Shown here: piece after piece, positions 1-5,427 of the stretch
Position numbering within the stretch: position 1 is the stretch's first letter
Layout: every line of letters begins with the position of its first letter
Assembly (NCBI GenBank): GCA_946055175.1
Contig: CAMGET010000040.1
Location: 1-8,361 of the forward strand
Length of the DNA stretch: 8,361 nt
Source of the DNA: an uncultured Roseburia sp.
Lineage (GTDB): Bacteria > Bacillota > Clostridia > Lachnospirales > Lachnospiraceae
Direction of reading: 5' to 3'
The notes under the pieces: generated by a model
What the model was told of the DNA's origin: nothing
The model's database searches: none
The model's input: the letters and a program-made list of their open reading frames with translations, nothing else
Position numbers and translations under genes: made by a program

Positions 1-47
1 CAAAGGTGTGGAAATACTAAAAATAGATATTTAAGGGAGGATATATT

Positions 48-389
48 ATGCCATTTATTGATTCAAAAATTACAGTACCGGTTTCACCGGAGAAGAAAGA
101 AGTATTAAAAACAGAACTTGGGCAGGCACTTTCCCTGCTCCATAAACCGGAGTCTTATCTGATGGTTGGAATGGAAGATAATTATGACCTTTGGATGGCG
201 GGAAAGAAGCTGGAGAAGGGGGCATATGTTTCTGTCAGCCTGTTTGGAAATGCATCCGCATCCGACTACAATAAGTTTACAGCGAAGATTTGTGAACTCT
301 ATGAAAGGGAGCTTGGTATTCCGGGTTCTGCCGTGTATGTGACGTATCATCCGGTTAGTGACTGGGGCTGGAACGGAACAAATTTTTAA
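48..389 (+). CDS. MIF/tautomerase superfamily protein (phenylpyruvate tautomerase-like)
   Basis: This 113-aa protein is almost exactly the length of macrophage migration inhibitory factor (MIF) and has its landmarks. Pro2 would become the N-terminal catalytic base after Met removal. Lys33, in HKPESYLMV, matches the catalytic lysine region. The C-terminus WGWNGTNF resembles the VGWNNSTF end of MIF. The family forms cytosolic trimers that tautomerise keto/enol compounds such as phenylpyruvate; the natural bacterial substrate is usually unknown. The protein has no cysteine pair like the MIF CXXC redox motif, so only tautomerase-type chemistry is plausible. The start is supported by AAGGGAGG at 33-40, eight bases before the ATG. 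A terminator follows at 407-433, so the gene ends its transcript. Its promoter is probably left of the window. Family assignment is firm; the physiological role is not. Confidence 0.88.
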   Translation: MPFIDSKITVPVSPEKKEVLKTELGQALSLLHKPESYLMVGMEDNYDLWMAGKKLEKGAYVSVSLFGNASASDYNKFTAKICELYERELGIPGSAVYVTYHPVSDWGWNGTNF

Positions 390-406
390 AAGAAAGTTTA
401 GGGAAG

Positions 407-433
407 TGCATGCCGCATTGGCATGCATTTTTT
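407..433 (+). terminator. Intrinsic terminator after the MIF-like gene
   Basis: A perfect 8-bp stem, TGCATGCC at 407-414 pairing with GGCATGCA at 420-427, encloses a GCATT loop and is followed by a run of six T (428-433). This separates the MIF-like gene from the operon starting at 545. Confidence 0.85.
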
Positions 434-448
434 CTTTTAACATTTCGT

Positions 449-480
449 AAACAAAAAGAAAACATTATTCAAACAAAAAG
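449..480 (+). repeat. Direct repeat of a 10-bp A-tract motif upstream of the 545 operon
   Basis: AAACAAAAAG occurs at 449-458 and again at 471-480, a centre spacing of 22 bp, about two helical turns. It lies in the only non-coding stretch before the three-gene operon, just upstream of a weak extended -10 candidate (TGG followed by TATTCT, 482-490). It could be a curved upstream element or an operator, or just AT-rich coincidence. I see no convincing -35 box. Confidence 0.35.
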
Positions 481-544
481 CTGGTATTCTCCTATCATCA
501 AATGAAACAAAACAAATACGAATAAGAAAAGGAGATTAACAAAG

Positions 545-805
545 ATGGCAAAATCAAAATTAGTGCAGGTGAATGAAAAAATTGCAGAGAGCGTAACAAG
601 CGGCTATAAAAAAATTGAGGATGGTGTTGTCGGAGGTTACAAAAAAATCGAAGAAGGTGTAGTTGGCGGATTTAACAAAATGACTGATAAGTTCGTAGAC
701 AACTATTTGACCAAGGAAGGCGAAACGGTGGAAGAAGCGAAAGCTAGACTTGCTAAAGAGCAGAAAACAAGAGAAGAAGCAGGAAGAAAGGCAGGACTGA
801 AATAA
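545..805 (+). CDS. Small protein of tandem 11-residue amphipathic repeats, function unknown
   Basis: This 86-aa lysine/glutamate-rich protein has no signal peptide and no membrane segment. Residues 9-52 are four successive 11-residue units: VNEKIAESVTS, GYKKIEDGVVG, GYKKIEEGVVG and GFNKMTDKFVD. Hydrophobic residues recur at fixed places in each unit. An 11-residue period matches three turns of an 11/3 helix, as in synuclein, apolipoprotein and group 3 LEA proteins, which suggests an amphipathic helix lying on a membrane. The tail (about 56-86) is highly charged and probably helical. The start is set by AAAAGGAG at 527-534. The stop overlaps the next start by one base (TAATG), so translation of the two is probably coupled; the neighbour is a membrane protein, consistent with a membrane-surface partner. 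The helix and membrane contact are inferences. I recognise the repeat style from Lachnospiraceae but know no function. Confidence 0.85.
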   Translation: MAKSKLVQVNEKIAESVTSGYKKIEDGVVGGYKKIEEGVVGGFNKMTDKFVDNYLTKEGETVEEAKARLAKEQKTREEAGRKAGLK

Positions 806-1173
806 TGAAAAAGAGTACATTTACAGCTATGATTTTAGGTGCCATTGGAGGTATTTTATTTGCGCTTGGCATGTGCATGACACTAATTCCGGAGTGGAAT
901 GCGTTCAGACCGGGTGTCATTATGGGGGTGATTGGAGCAATCGTACTGCTGATTATGGCGCTTGTATGGAGAAAGATGGAAAACAAAGAACCAATTAAGC
1001 TATCAGGGAAAGCGATAGGTGCAACACTCCTCGGGATTGTCGGAGCATTACTGTTAGGTGTTGGTATGTGCCTTACAATGGTATGGAGTCATATAATTGC
1101 CGGAATTGTAATTGGAATCGCTGGTATCGTTGTTCTCCTCTGCCTGATTCCTTTTATTAAAGGTTTAAAGTAA
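805..1173 (+). CDS. Small four-helix integral membrane protein with internal duplication
   Basis: This 122-aa, very hydrophobic protein has four predicted membrane helices, at about residues 7-27, 36-55, 70-92 and 97-118. They are separated by a short charged middle loop (RKMENKEPIK, 56-65). The two halves resemble each other: residues 12-26 (GAIGG...GMCMT) align with 77-91 (GIVGA...GMCLT), and both continue into a tryptophan and then a Gly/Ile/Val-rich helix. The protein therefore looks like a tandem duplication of a two-helix hairpin, with one Cys in each GMC motif. The helices have small-residue faces (GxxxG-like), which suggests tight packing or oligomerisation. The start overlaps the upstream stop by one base and has only a weak purine-rich ribosome binding site, consistent with translational coupling. 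No catalytic or transporter motif is visible; function unknown. Confidence 0.85.
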   Translation: MKKSTFTAMILGAIGGILFALGMCMTLIPEWNAFRPGVIMGVIGAIVLLIMALVWRKMENKEPIKLSGKAIGATLLGIVGALLLGVGMCLTMVWSHIIAGIVIGIAGIVVLLCLIPFIKGLK

Positions 1174-1178
1174 AAAGT

Positions 1179-2123
1179 ATGAAAACCACGAAAGAAACAA
1201 TAAAGAAAAAAATTAGCAGATATATTCCAACGTTACGTTTACGATATCGAATCCTTTTGTACGTTGTGACGATTATCTGTATGATACTTGCTCTGCTAAA
1301 TGCGGCATTTGCGTGTTTTCCCTATTTAGCTGGCATAACTATTTATGTGCTTGCAGCCATTACATTGACTGCAAGCTGTTATTATGTCACGATTTATACC
1401 CAAAAGGATATCACAGAGATTATAAAACCGGCAATTGCAGCAAATCCATATACGAATAAAGTAACAACCGATTACAGGTTAAGAACCATTCTCTTTGCAG
1501 GATCCGGCATGGTGAGTAATCTTATCTTTGCAGTATTCAATGGTGTAATCGGAATCATCAGCCATTCAGCTTGGTTCGGTACATTATCAGCATATTATTT
1601 ACTGTTAAGTATTATGCGGATAGGAATTGTCAGGCAGGAAAGAAAGATTGCTACTATTAGGGAAAAACAAGAGCGCATAAGAAGAGAACTTTCTATTTAT
1701 CGCGGGAATAGTGTACTGTTTGTGTTTATGGCAATCGTATTAGCCGGAGCTGTTATTTTGCTTCTTAATTCCCAGGGCGGCAAAAATTATCCCGGGATTA
1801 CGATATATGCAGTGGCGACATATACCTTTAATAAGATTATCATGTCAACGATACAGGTGATTAAGGCAGGAAAAAGAAAATCACCAATTCTTTCCATAAC
1901 CAGAAGAATCGGATATATAGATGCCTGTGTTTCCATTTTAACACTCCAGACAGCGATGTTTGCTTCTTTTGCTAATGGTGAGGAGGAGTTTATAAAATTA
2001 ATGAATGGTATAACAGGAGCTGTCCTGTGCATGATGGTTTTTGGTTTAGGAATACAGGGTATCTGTTTTACGAATAACGGAAGGAAACAAAAAGGTGACG
2101 GGATGGATGATGGTGCATTTTGA
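1179..2123 (+). CDS. Polytopic membrane protein, about eight helices in two similar halves, function unknown
   Basis: This 314-aa protein has a basic N-terminus (KTTKETIKKKISRY), so an N-in orientation is likely. About eight hydrophobic segments follow, near residues 25-48, 49-73, 101-127, 129-151, 177-197, 203-229, 249-265 and 273-296. A charged stretch rich in Arg, Lys and Glu (about 150-175) divides it into two sets of four helices. The second helix of each half begins with the same phrase (AGITIYVLA and PGITIYAVA) and both halves end in similar hydrophobic segments, which suggests an ancient duplication. No ATP-binding, peptidase or known transporter motif is visible. The gene begins five bases after the 122-aa membrane protein, with a poorly placed AAAGG (1159-1163), so it is probably read in the same operon. 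A promoter candidate and hairpin for the next gene follow its stop. I do not recognise the family. Confidence 0.82.
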   Translation: MKTTKETIKKKISRYIPTLRLRYRILLYVVTIICMILALLNAAFACFPYLAGITIYVLAAITLTASCYYVTIYTQKDITEIIKPAIAANPYTNKVTTDYRLRTILFAGSGMVSNLIFAVFNGVIGIISHSAWFGTLSAYYLLLSIMRIGIVRQERKIATIREKQERIRRELSIYRGNSVLFVFMAIVLAGAVILLLNSQGGKNYPGITIYAVATYTFNKIIMSTIQVIKAGKRKSPILSITRRIGYIDACVSILTLQTAMFASFANGEEEFIKLMNGITGAVLCMMVFGLGIQGICFTNNGRKQKGDGMDDGAF

Positions 2124-2127
2124 GGAA

Positions 2128-2157
2128 TTGAGATTGTAAATAAATATAATCTATGAT
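2128..2157 (+). promoter_or_regulatory. Candidate sigma-A promoter for the Rpn-family gene
   Basis: TTGAGA (2128-2133) and TATGAT (2152-2157) each match the vegetative consensus at five of six positions and are separated by 18 bp. Transcription would start near 2164 and give a leader of roughly 175 nt that contains the hairpin at 2182-2217. A perfect TATAAT at 2145-2150 also exists but has no partner box at a suitable distance. Confidence 0.5.
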
Positions 2158-2181
2158 AGAATTTAGCAAAGCAGATTTTCT

Positions 2182-2217
2182 ATATATGGTCAATGTGAAA
2201 ACGCATTGACCATATAT
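2182..2217. repeat. Perfect 14-bp inverted repeat (long hairpin) in the leader of the Rpn-family gene
   Basis: ATATATGGTCAATG (2182-2195) is the exact reverse complement of CATTGACCATATAT (2204-2217). Two more pairs (T2196-G2203 wobble, G2197-C2202) extend it to 16 bp around an AAAA loop. No T-run follows on the + strand, so it is not a standard terminator for the membrane operon. A weaker 5-bp stem (AGAGG 2222-2226 with CCTCT 2239-2243, then TTTCTT) lies just downstream. Possible roles are an mRNA-stabilising structure, a palindromic operator, or a small repeat element. Confidence 0.8.
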
Positions 2218-2328
2218 CAATAGAGGCATCAAAAAAGACCTCTTTCTTATGTACATTTCTTGTGCCCAGTCAGGTTGGCACGGTGCAAATCAGAAATTCA
2301 TGCTTTTATATCACTAATACAATTGCAT

Positions 2329-2336
2329 AGGAGGAA
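2329..2336 (+). promoter_or_regulatory. Ribosome binding site that fixes the Rpn-family start
   Basis: AGGAGGAA at 2329-2336 is a near-ideal Shine-Dalgarno sequence five bases before the ATG at 2341. It decides against the in-frame TTG at 2260, which has no such site. Confidence 0.9.
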
Positions 2337-2340
2337 CTGT

Positions 2341-3300
2341 ATGGGGAACAGTACAATTTTTGATGATGTTCTTCGAACGATTCAGGAACGTTTGCCAAAA
2401 CTTCTGATTCCACTGGTAAATGAGGTGTTTCAGACTTCATATACAAAAGAAGCAGAAGTGACACGATTGCCGGAAGAATATCAGAAACTGCTGTCGAAAG
2501 TTGTGGTGGATAGCTGCAATAAGATAGAGGGAATAATATATCATTTTGAATGTCAGAGCAGATCTGATGGGAGCATGATGTTTCGAATGATAGAGTATGA
2601 TTTTATGATTGCATTGTCAGGAAGCAAAAGTAAAAAAGATAAGAAAGAGATTGCTTTTCCGCGTTCTTGTATTATCTATCTTCGCTGCACAAAAAATATG
2701 TTGTCGGAAGAAACGATGGAATTAAAGATACCAAATCAAAAACCAATTACATATCGCGTACCGGTTTTAAAATTAAAAGACTATTCAATAGACGAAATTT
2801 TTGAAAAGAACTTGCTGATTTTACTTCCGTATTATATCATGAATTATGAGAAGGATATTTTTGAAATCGCAAAAAGCGAAGAAAGAACAAAGAAATTAAT
2901 TGATGAGTATCATATGATTATTAGTCGTTTAGAAGAAGTTACAAAAGCGGACAATACAGGGCTATTTCATGATTTGATGCAATTAATGCAACGGGTTATG
3001 AATTATTTGTTGAGGAAAGAACCGATTTTAAAGGAAAGGATGAGTGAGGAAATGGGTGGAAAAGTATTAAGGTTACCATCTGATGAACTGAGAGAGGCGA
3101 GAGAAGCCGGAATTAACTTGGGAATCAGTCAAGGAATCAGTAAGGGAATTAGCTGTGGAATAGAAACAGGTAAAGAGGAAAAGACCCGTACAGTAGTTAC
3201 CAATATGATTAAGAGAGGGATTTCTGATGCAGATATTTGTGCAATGGCAGAGTGCGAGCCGGAGTTTGTAGAACAGGTGAGAAAAAAATTAGAAAATTAA
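2341..3300 (+). CDS. Rpn/YhgA-like PD-(D/E)XK family nuclease (transposase_31-type)
   Basis: This 319-aa protein starts MGNSTIFDDVLRTI, a typical opening of clostridial Rpn/YhgA-like proteins, a PD-(D/E)XK nuclease family linked to DNA breakage, recombination and more recently phage defence. The putative catalytic core is visible: Asp57 in VVVDS, then Glu70 and Gln72 in YHFECQS, an E-x-Q version of the (D/E)XK signature. The conserved MIEYDF, FPRSCIIYLR and LLPYYIMNYEK segments follow. Residues about 257-276 are five tandem Gly-Ile-x-x units, the variable tail common in this family. The final 35 residues (RGISDADICAMAE...) resemble a small helical module often found at the end of these proteins. 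The start is set by the AGGAGG at 2329. The gene has its own leader and terminator and so is a single-gene unit. Family assignment is strong; enzymatic activity and biological role are inferred. Confidence 0.87.
   Translation: MGNSTIFDDVLRTIQERLPKLLIPLVNEVFQTSYTKEAEVTRLPEEYQKLLSKVVVDSCNKIEGIIYHFECQSRSDGSMMFRMIEYDFMIALSGSKSKKDKKEIAFPRSCIIYLRCTKNMLSEETMELKIPNQKPITYRVPVLKLKDYSIDEIFEKNLLILLPYYIMNYEKDIFEIAKSEERTKKLIDEYHMIISRLEEVTKADNTGLFHDLMQLMQRVMNYLLRKEPILKERMSEEMGGKVLRLPSDELREAREAGINLGISQGISKGISCGIETGKEEKTRTVVTNMIKRGISDADICAMAECEPEFVEQVRKKLEN
3109..3168 (+). repeat. Five 12-bp tandem units inside the Rpn-family gene
   Basis: Five 12-bp units, each beginning GGAAT (3109, 3121, 3133, 3145 and 3157), encode Gly-Ile-x-x repeats. 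The second and third units differ at only two bases. Because the unit is 12 bp, copy-number change would lengthen or shorten the protein by four residues without breaking the frame. Confidence 0.85.
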
Positions 3301-3307
3301 AAATATG

Positions 3308-3335
3308 AAATGCATGTCAAAATGGCATGCATTTT
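3308..3335 (+). terminator. Intrinsic terminator after the Rpn-family gene
   Basis: The stem AAATGCATGTC (3308-3318) pairs with GGCATGCATTT (3324-3334): 11 pairs including one G-T, with an AAAAT loop and four T at 3332-3335. The T-run is short, so read-through into the amidohydrolase is possible. The core sequence closely resembles the terminator at 407-433. Confidence 0.7.
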
Positions 3336-3354
3336 AAATTATTCAATAGGAAAT

Positions 3355-3362
3355 AGGGGGAG
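3355..3362 (+). promoter_or_regulatory. Ribosome binding site that fixes the amidohydrolase start
   Basis: AGGGGGAG at 3355-3362 lies ten bases before the ATG at 3373. The earlier in-frame ATG at 3310 falls inside the terminator hairpin and would add residues with no family counterpart. Confidence 0.8.
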
Positions 3363-3372
3363 TATAACATTT

Positions 3373-4194
3373 ATGCGAATTGACACACACGTACACATCG
3401 GAGGTGACAAGCTCGGCTTTTCCATGAGCGAAAATCTTGTCATAGCTGCAATGGAAAAATACGAAATAGACTATGCACTAGTCTCTAATTCAGATGCGGC
3501 AGAGGTAGACCATGAGCAAAGACTGCTTCCGAAGGAATTGCAGACACCACAGGAGGAAGCACTTTTGCGTACCTTAAAGTTTGCAAAAAAAAATCCCGGT
3601 AAAATTGGTGTGGGAGTCTGGGCAAAGCCTTTGAAGGAGCAGGTGACACCGGAACTGGAAAAACTGATACAGGAGAATTTGAATCTTATTCATGCGATAA
3701 AACTGCATCCGTACCATTCGGATATTTCACCGGTGGACCCGCGGACAATACCATTCCTGGAATTGGCAGATAAGTATGGACTGGCGGTAGTGTCGCATAC
3801 AGGCGGTTGTGAGGAAGCAGAGCCGGTACATGTTTACGAAGCGGCGAAAATGTTCCCTAACATTCCGTTTGTTATGGTACATATGGGACTTGGCAGCGAC
3901 AATAAAGAGGCACTTGATTTGCTTGGAAAAGCAGATAATTTATATGGGGATACCACATGGGTGCCAATGGAAACGACCATCGAAGCAATCAAAAGATATG
4001 GCAGTAAAAAGATGATGTTTGGAAGCGATATGCCAATTGATGGATTGGACACTTATTTTTGCAATCCGAAAGGAGAACGTTCTGTGTATCAGGATTATTT
4101 TCATGTTTTGCCGGAACGGATTGAAAAAGAGGCATATGAAGATTTGATGTGGAAAAATGCAGTTCAGATATTTCGGTTAAAGGGAATAAAATGA
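3373..4194 (+). CDS. Amidohydrolase family (amidohydrolase_2/TatD-like) metal-dependent hydrolase
   Basis: This 273-aa cytosolic protein begins MRIDTHVHIGG, the HxH metal site (His6, His8) of the amidohydrolase fold right at the N-terminus, as usual for this family. Further metal or active-site positions follow in order: Lys110 and His112 in IKLHPYH, His142 in SHTGG, His170 in VHMGLG, and Asp219 in FGSDMP, the terminal aspartate. All expected ligands are present and the length is normal, so the enzyme is probably active. Relatives hydrolyse or decarboxylate small cyclic or carboxylated compounds; the substrate cannot be deduced here. The start follows AGGGGGAG at 3355. Its last codons overlap the next start as ATGA (4191-4194), so it is co-translated with the phosphoesterase fragment. 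No promoter is evident in the short gap after the preceding terminator. Confidence 0.88.
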   Translation: MRIDTHVHIGGDKLGFSMSENLVIAAMEKYEIDYALVSNSDAAEVDHEQRLLPKELQTPQEEALLRTLKFAKKNPGKIGVGVWAKPLKEQVTPELEKLIQENLNLIHAIKLHPYHSDISPVDPRTIPFLELADKYGLAVVSHTGGCEEAEPVHVYEAAKMFPNIPFVMVHMGLGSDNKEALDLLGKADNLYGDTTWVPMETTIEAIKRYGSKKMMFGSDMPIDGLDTYFCNPKGERSVYQDYFHVLPERIEKEAYEDLMWKNAVQIFRLKGIK

Positions 4195-5003
4195 CAAAGG
4201 ATACAAAAGAGAGAGCTACCTTTTTGATTGGGGCAGCTATGATATTGGGATTTGCTTTTACACTTTTAGGGAAACAAAATAGCAAGGAAGAAAACAAAAC
4301 ACAAAATCAGGTGACGCTGGTAGTCGCAACGGATTTACATTATCTTGCACCAACGTTGACAGACGGGGGTGAGTTCTTCCGGCAATATATTGAAAATGGG
4401 GATGGAAAAGTAATCCCATATTGTGAAGAAATAACGGAAGCGTTTGTGGAACAGGTAATCGCAGAGAAACCCAATGCGGTGATTTTGTCCGGAGACCTTA
4501 CATTCAATGGAGAAAAGGAGAGTCACATCGCTTTGGCTGAAAAATTGGCGCGAATAGAAGAGAAAGGTATTCCGGTTTATGTCCTGCCCGGAAATCATGA
4601 CTTGAAAAATGCGAAGGCAGCTTCTTTCCAAGGCGACAGCTATTCATTCGTAGAGAGTATCGACGCTTTGGAATTCACAGAGGCCTATAAGGAGTTTGAG
4701 GAAAAGAGTAAGGATTGGACAGAGGACACGACAAAGACTATTGCCGATGACTTTATGAAAATGTTTGTGGTGTTCGGCAGTATGAAGGAAAAAGACCCTG
4801 CTGATTCGGACGTACAGGAACAGGTAAAAAGGCTGCAGGCGTATATTACGGAGCATTTTTATCAATGTACATCGGAGATTTTGTCCTGCCTGGGACACAT
4901 GTATTCCGGAGGCGGTGAATACACCGAGAATATTGACAAAGCAGGTGGCGCCGGAACGGCAGATTTTACGGCGAGGGCGATTGAAATTTATTGTGGCAAA
5001 TAA
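4191..5003 (+). CDS. Chimeric ORF: truncated membrane-anchored metallophosphoesterase fused to a TipAS domain
   Basis: This 270-aa frame joins parts of two unrelated families. Residues 1-30 form a basic start plus a hydrophobic stretch (FLIGAAMILGFAFTLLG), a signal anchor. Residues 42-140 carry the first half of a calcineurin-like metallophosphoesterase: Asp48-x-His50 (TDLHYL), Gly101-Asp102 (SGDLTFNG) and GNHD at 134-137. The expected later motifs, including GHxH, are absent. From about residue 160 the sequence reads as a TipAS antibiotic/ligand-recognition domain: EAYKEFEEKSKDW, HFYQCTSEIL, GHMYSGG, then TENIDK and an AIEIYC end. TipAS normally follows a MerR helix-turn-helix, missing here. 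The likely cause is an in-frame deletion joining two genes near 4665-4705. Phosphoesterase activity is unlikely, and the anchor would place TipAS outside the cytoplasm. The start at 4191 overlaps the amidohydrolase stop and follows AAAGGGA (4179-4185); an earlier in-frame ATG at 4149 is less likely. It could be a decayed gene that happens to stay open. Confidence 0.75.
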   Translation: MTKDTKERATFLIGAAMILGFAFTLLGKQNSKEENKTQNQVTLVVATDLHYLAPTLTDGGEFFRQYIENGDGKVIPYCEEITEAFVEQVIAEKPNAVILSGDLTFNGEKESHIALAEKLARIEEKGIPVYVLPGNHDLKNAKAASFQGDSYSFVESIDALEFTEAYKEFEEKSKDWTEDTTKTIADDFMKMFVVFGSMKEKDPADSDVQEQVKRLQAYITEHFYQCTSEILSCLGHMYSGGGEYTENIDKAGGAGTADFTARAIEIYCGK

Positions 5004-5052
5004 ATAAAGGCAATGTTAAGATGGTATTACCAAGAGAAAAAGAGGATCACCT

Positions 5053-5427
5053 ATGAAATCACTTTCCTGGTATAAAAAGCCATACGATATTGAAAAAACT
5101 GAAACGCAGTTTATGAAGGAGATGTGGGAAAATATGCATTTTCAATTCGAAAACTGTGAAGAATACCGCGCACTTTTAGAGCATCGCGGTTGGAACGAAG
5201 AGCGTATTGATAAATTGGAATCCGTAGCAGAGATTCCGTTTATCCCTACGCTCTTTTTTAAACATCATAGGATGGATTCTGTGCCACGTGAAAAGATTGG
5301 CATTCGTGGAAAAGTCAGTATTTCCCTTTATAATGAAGAACTGGAAAGCATCCATACCGGACACCGGGTTTTACGCGGAAAAGGTGTTAGTGTTATAATC
5401 GGAAGTGACAGTGAACTGGAACGTTGA
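5053..5427 (+). pseudogene. Remnant of a LuxE-like acyl-protein synthetase (N-terminal part)
   Basis: This 124-aa frame has a good ribosome binding site (AGAGGA, 5041-5046). The first 75 or so residues match the start of LuxE-type acyl-protein synthetases: a WYKKPYDIEKTE opening, a charged helix with CEEYRALLEHRGW, and the characteristic EIPFIPTLFFKHHRM. Intact members are roughly 350 aa and next carry a Ser/Thr/Gly-rich adenylate-forming loop (SSGTSG-like). Here that loop and the rest of the enzyme are missing. From about residue 83 the text changes to KVSISLYNEELESIHTG and ends at a TGA, with no LuxE features I recognise. This second part may belong to the LuxC-like gene expected downstream. 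LuxE activates fatty acids for reduction to aldehydes, and this copy should be inactive. N-terminal assignment is fairly strong; the rest is tentative. Confidence 0.65.

Noticed and set aside
105..443. 112-aa open frame on the minus strand
   Set aside because: It overlaps the well-supported MIF-like gene and its terminator and has no recognisable features.
2260..2340. TTG start giving a 27-residue longer Rpn-family protein
   Set aside because: There is no ribosome binding site, the extra residues do not resemble the family, and a strong AGGAGG precedes the ATG at 2341.
3109..3168. The 12-bp repeats as a CRISPR-like array
   Set aside because: They are in-frame coding repeats without spacers.
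3310..3372. ATG at 3310 as start of the amidohydrolase
   Set aside because: It lies inside the terminator hairpin; the HxH motif should be near the N-terminus, as it is from 3373, which also has a good ribosome binding site.
4149..4190. ATG at 4149 as start of the phosphoesterase chimera
   Set aside because: It would add 14 residues before the basic/hydrophobic anchor and overlap the amidohydrolase by 46 bases; 4191 has AAAGGGA and the usual ATGA overlap.
4870..4920. GHMY in the chimera as the missing GHxH metallophosphoesterase motif
   Set aside because: The surrounding text (CTSEILSCLGHMYSGG, then TENIDK) fits TipAS, and the second His is absent.
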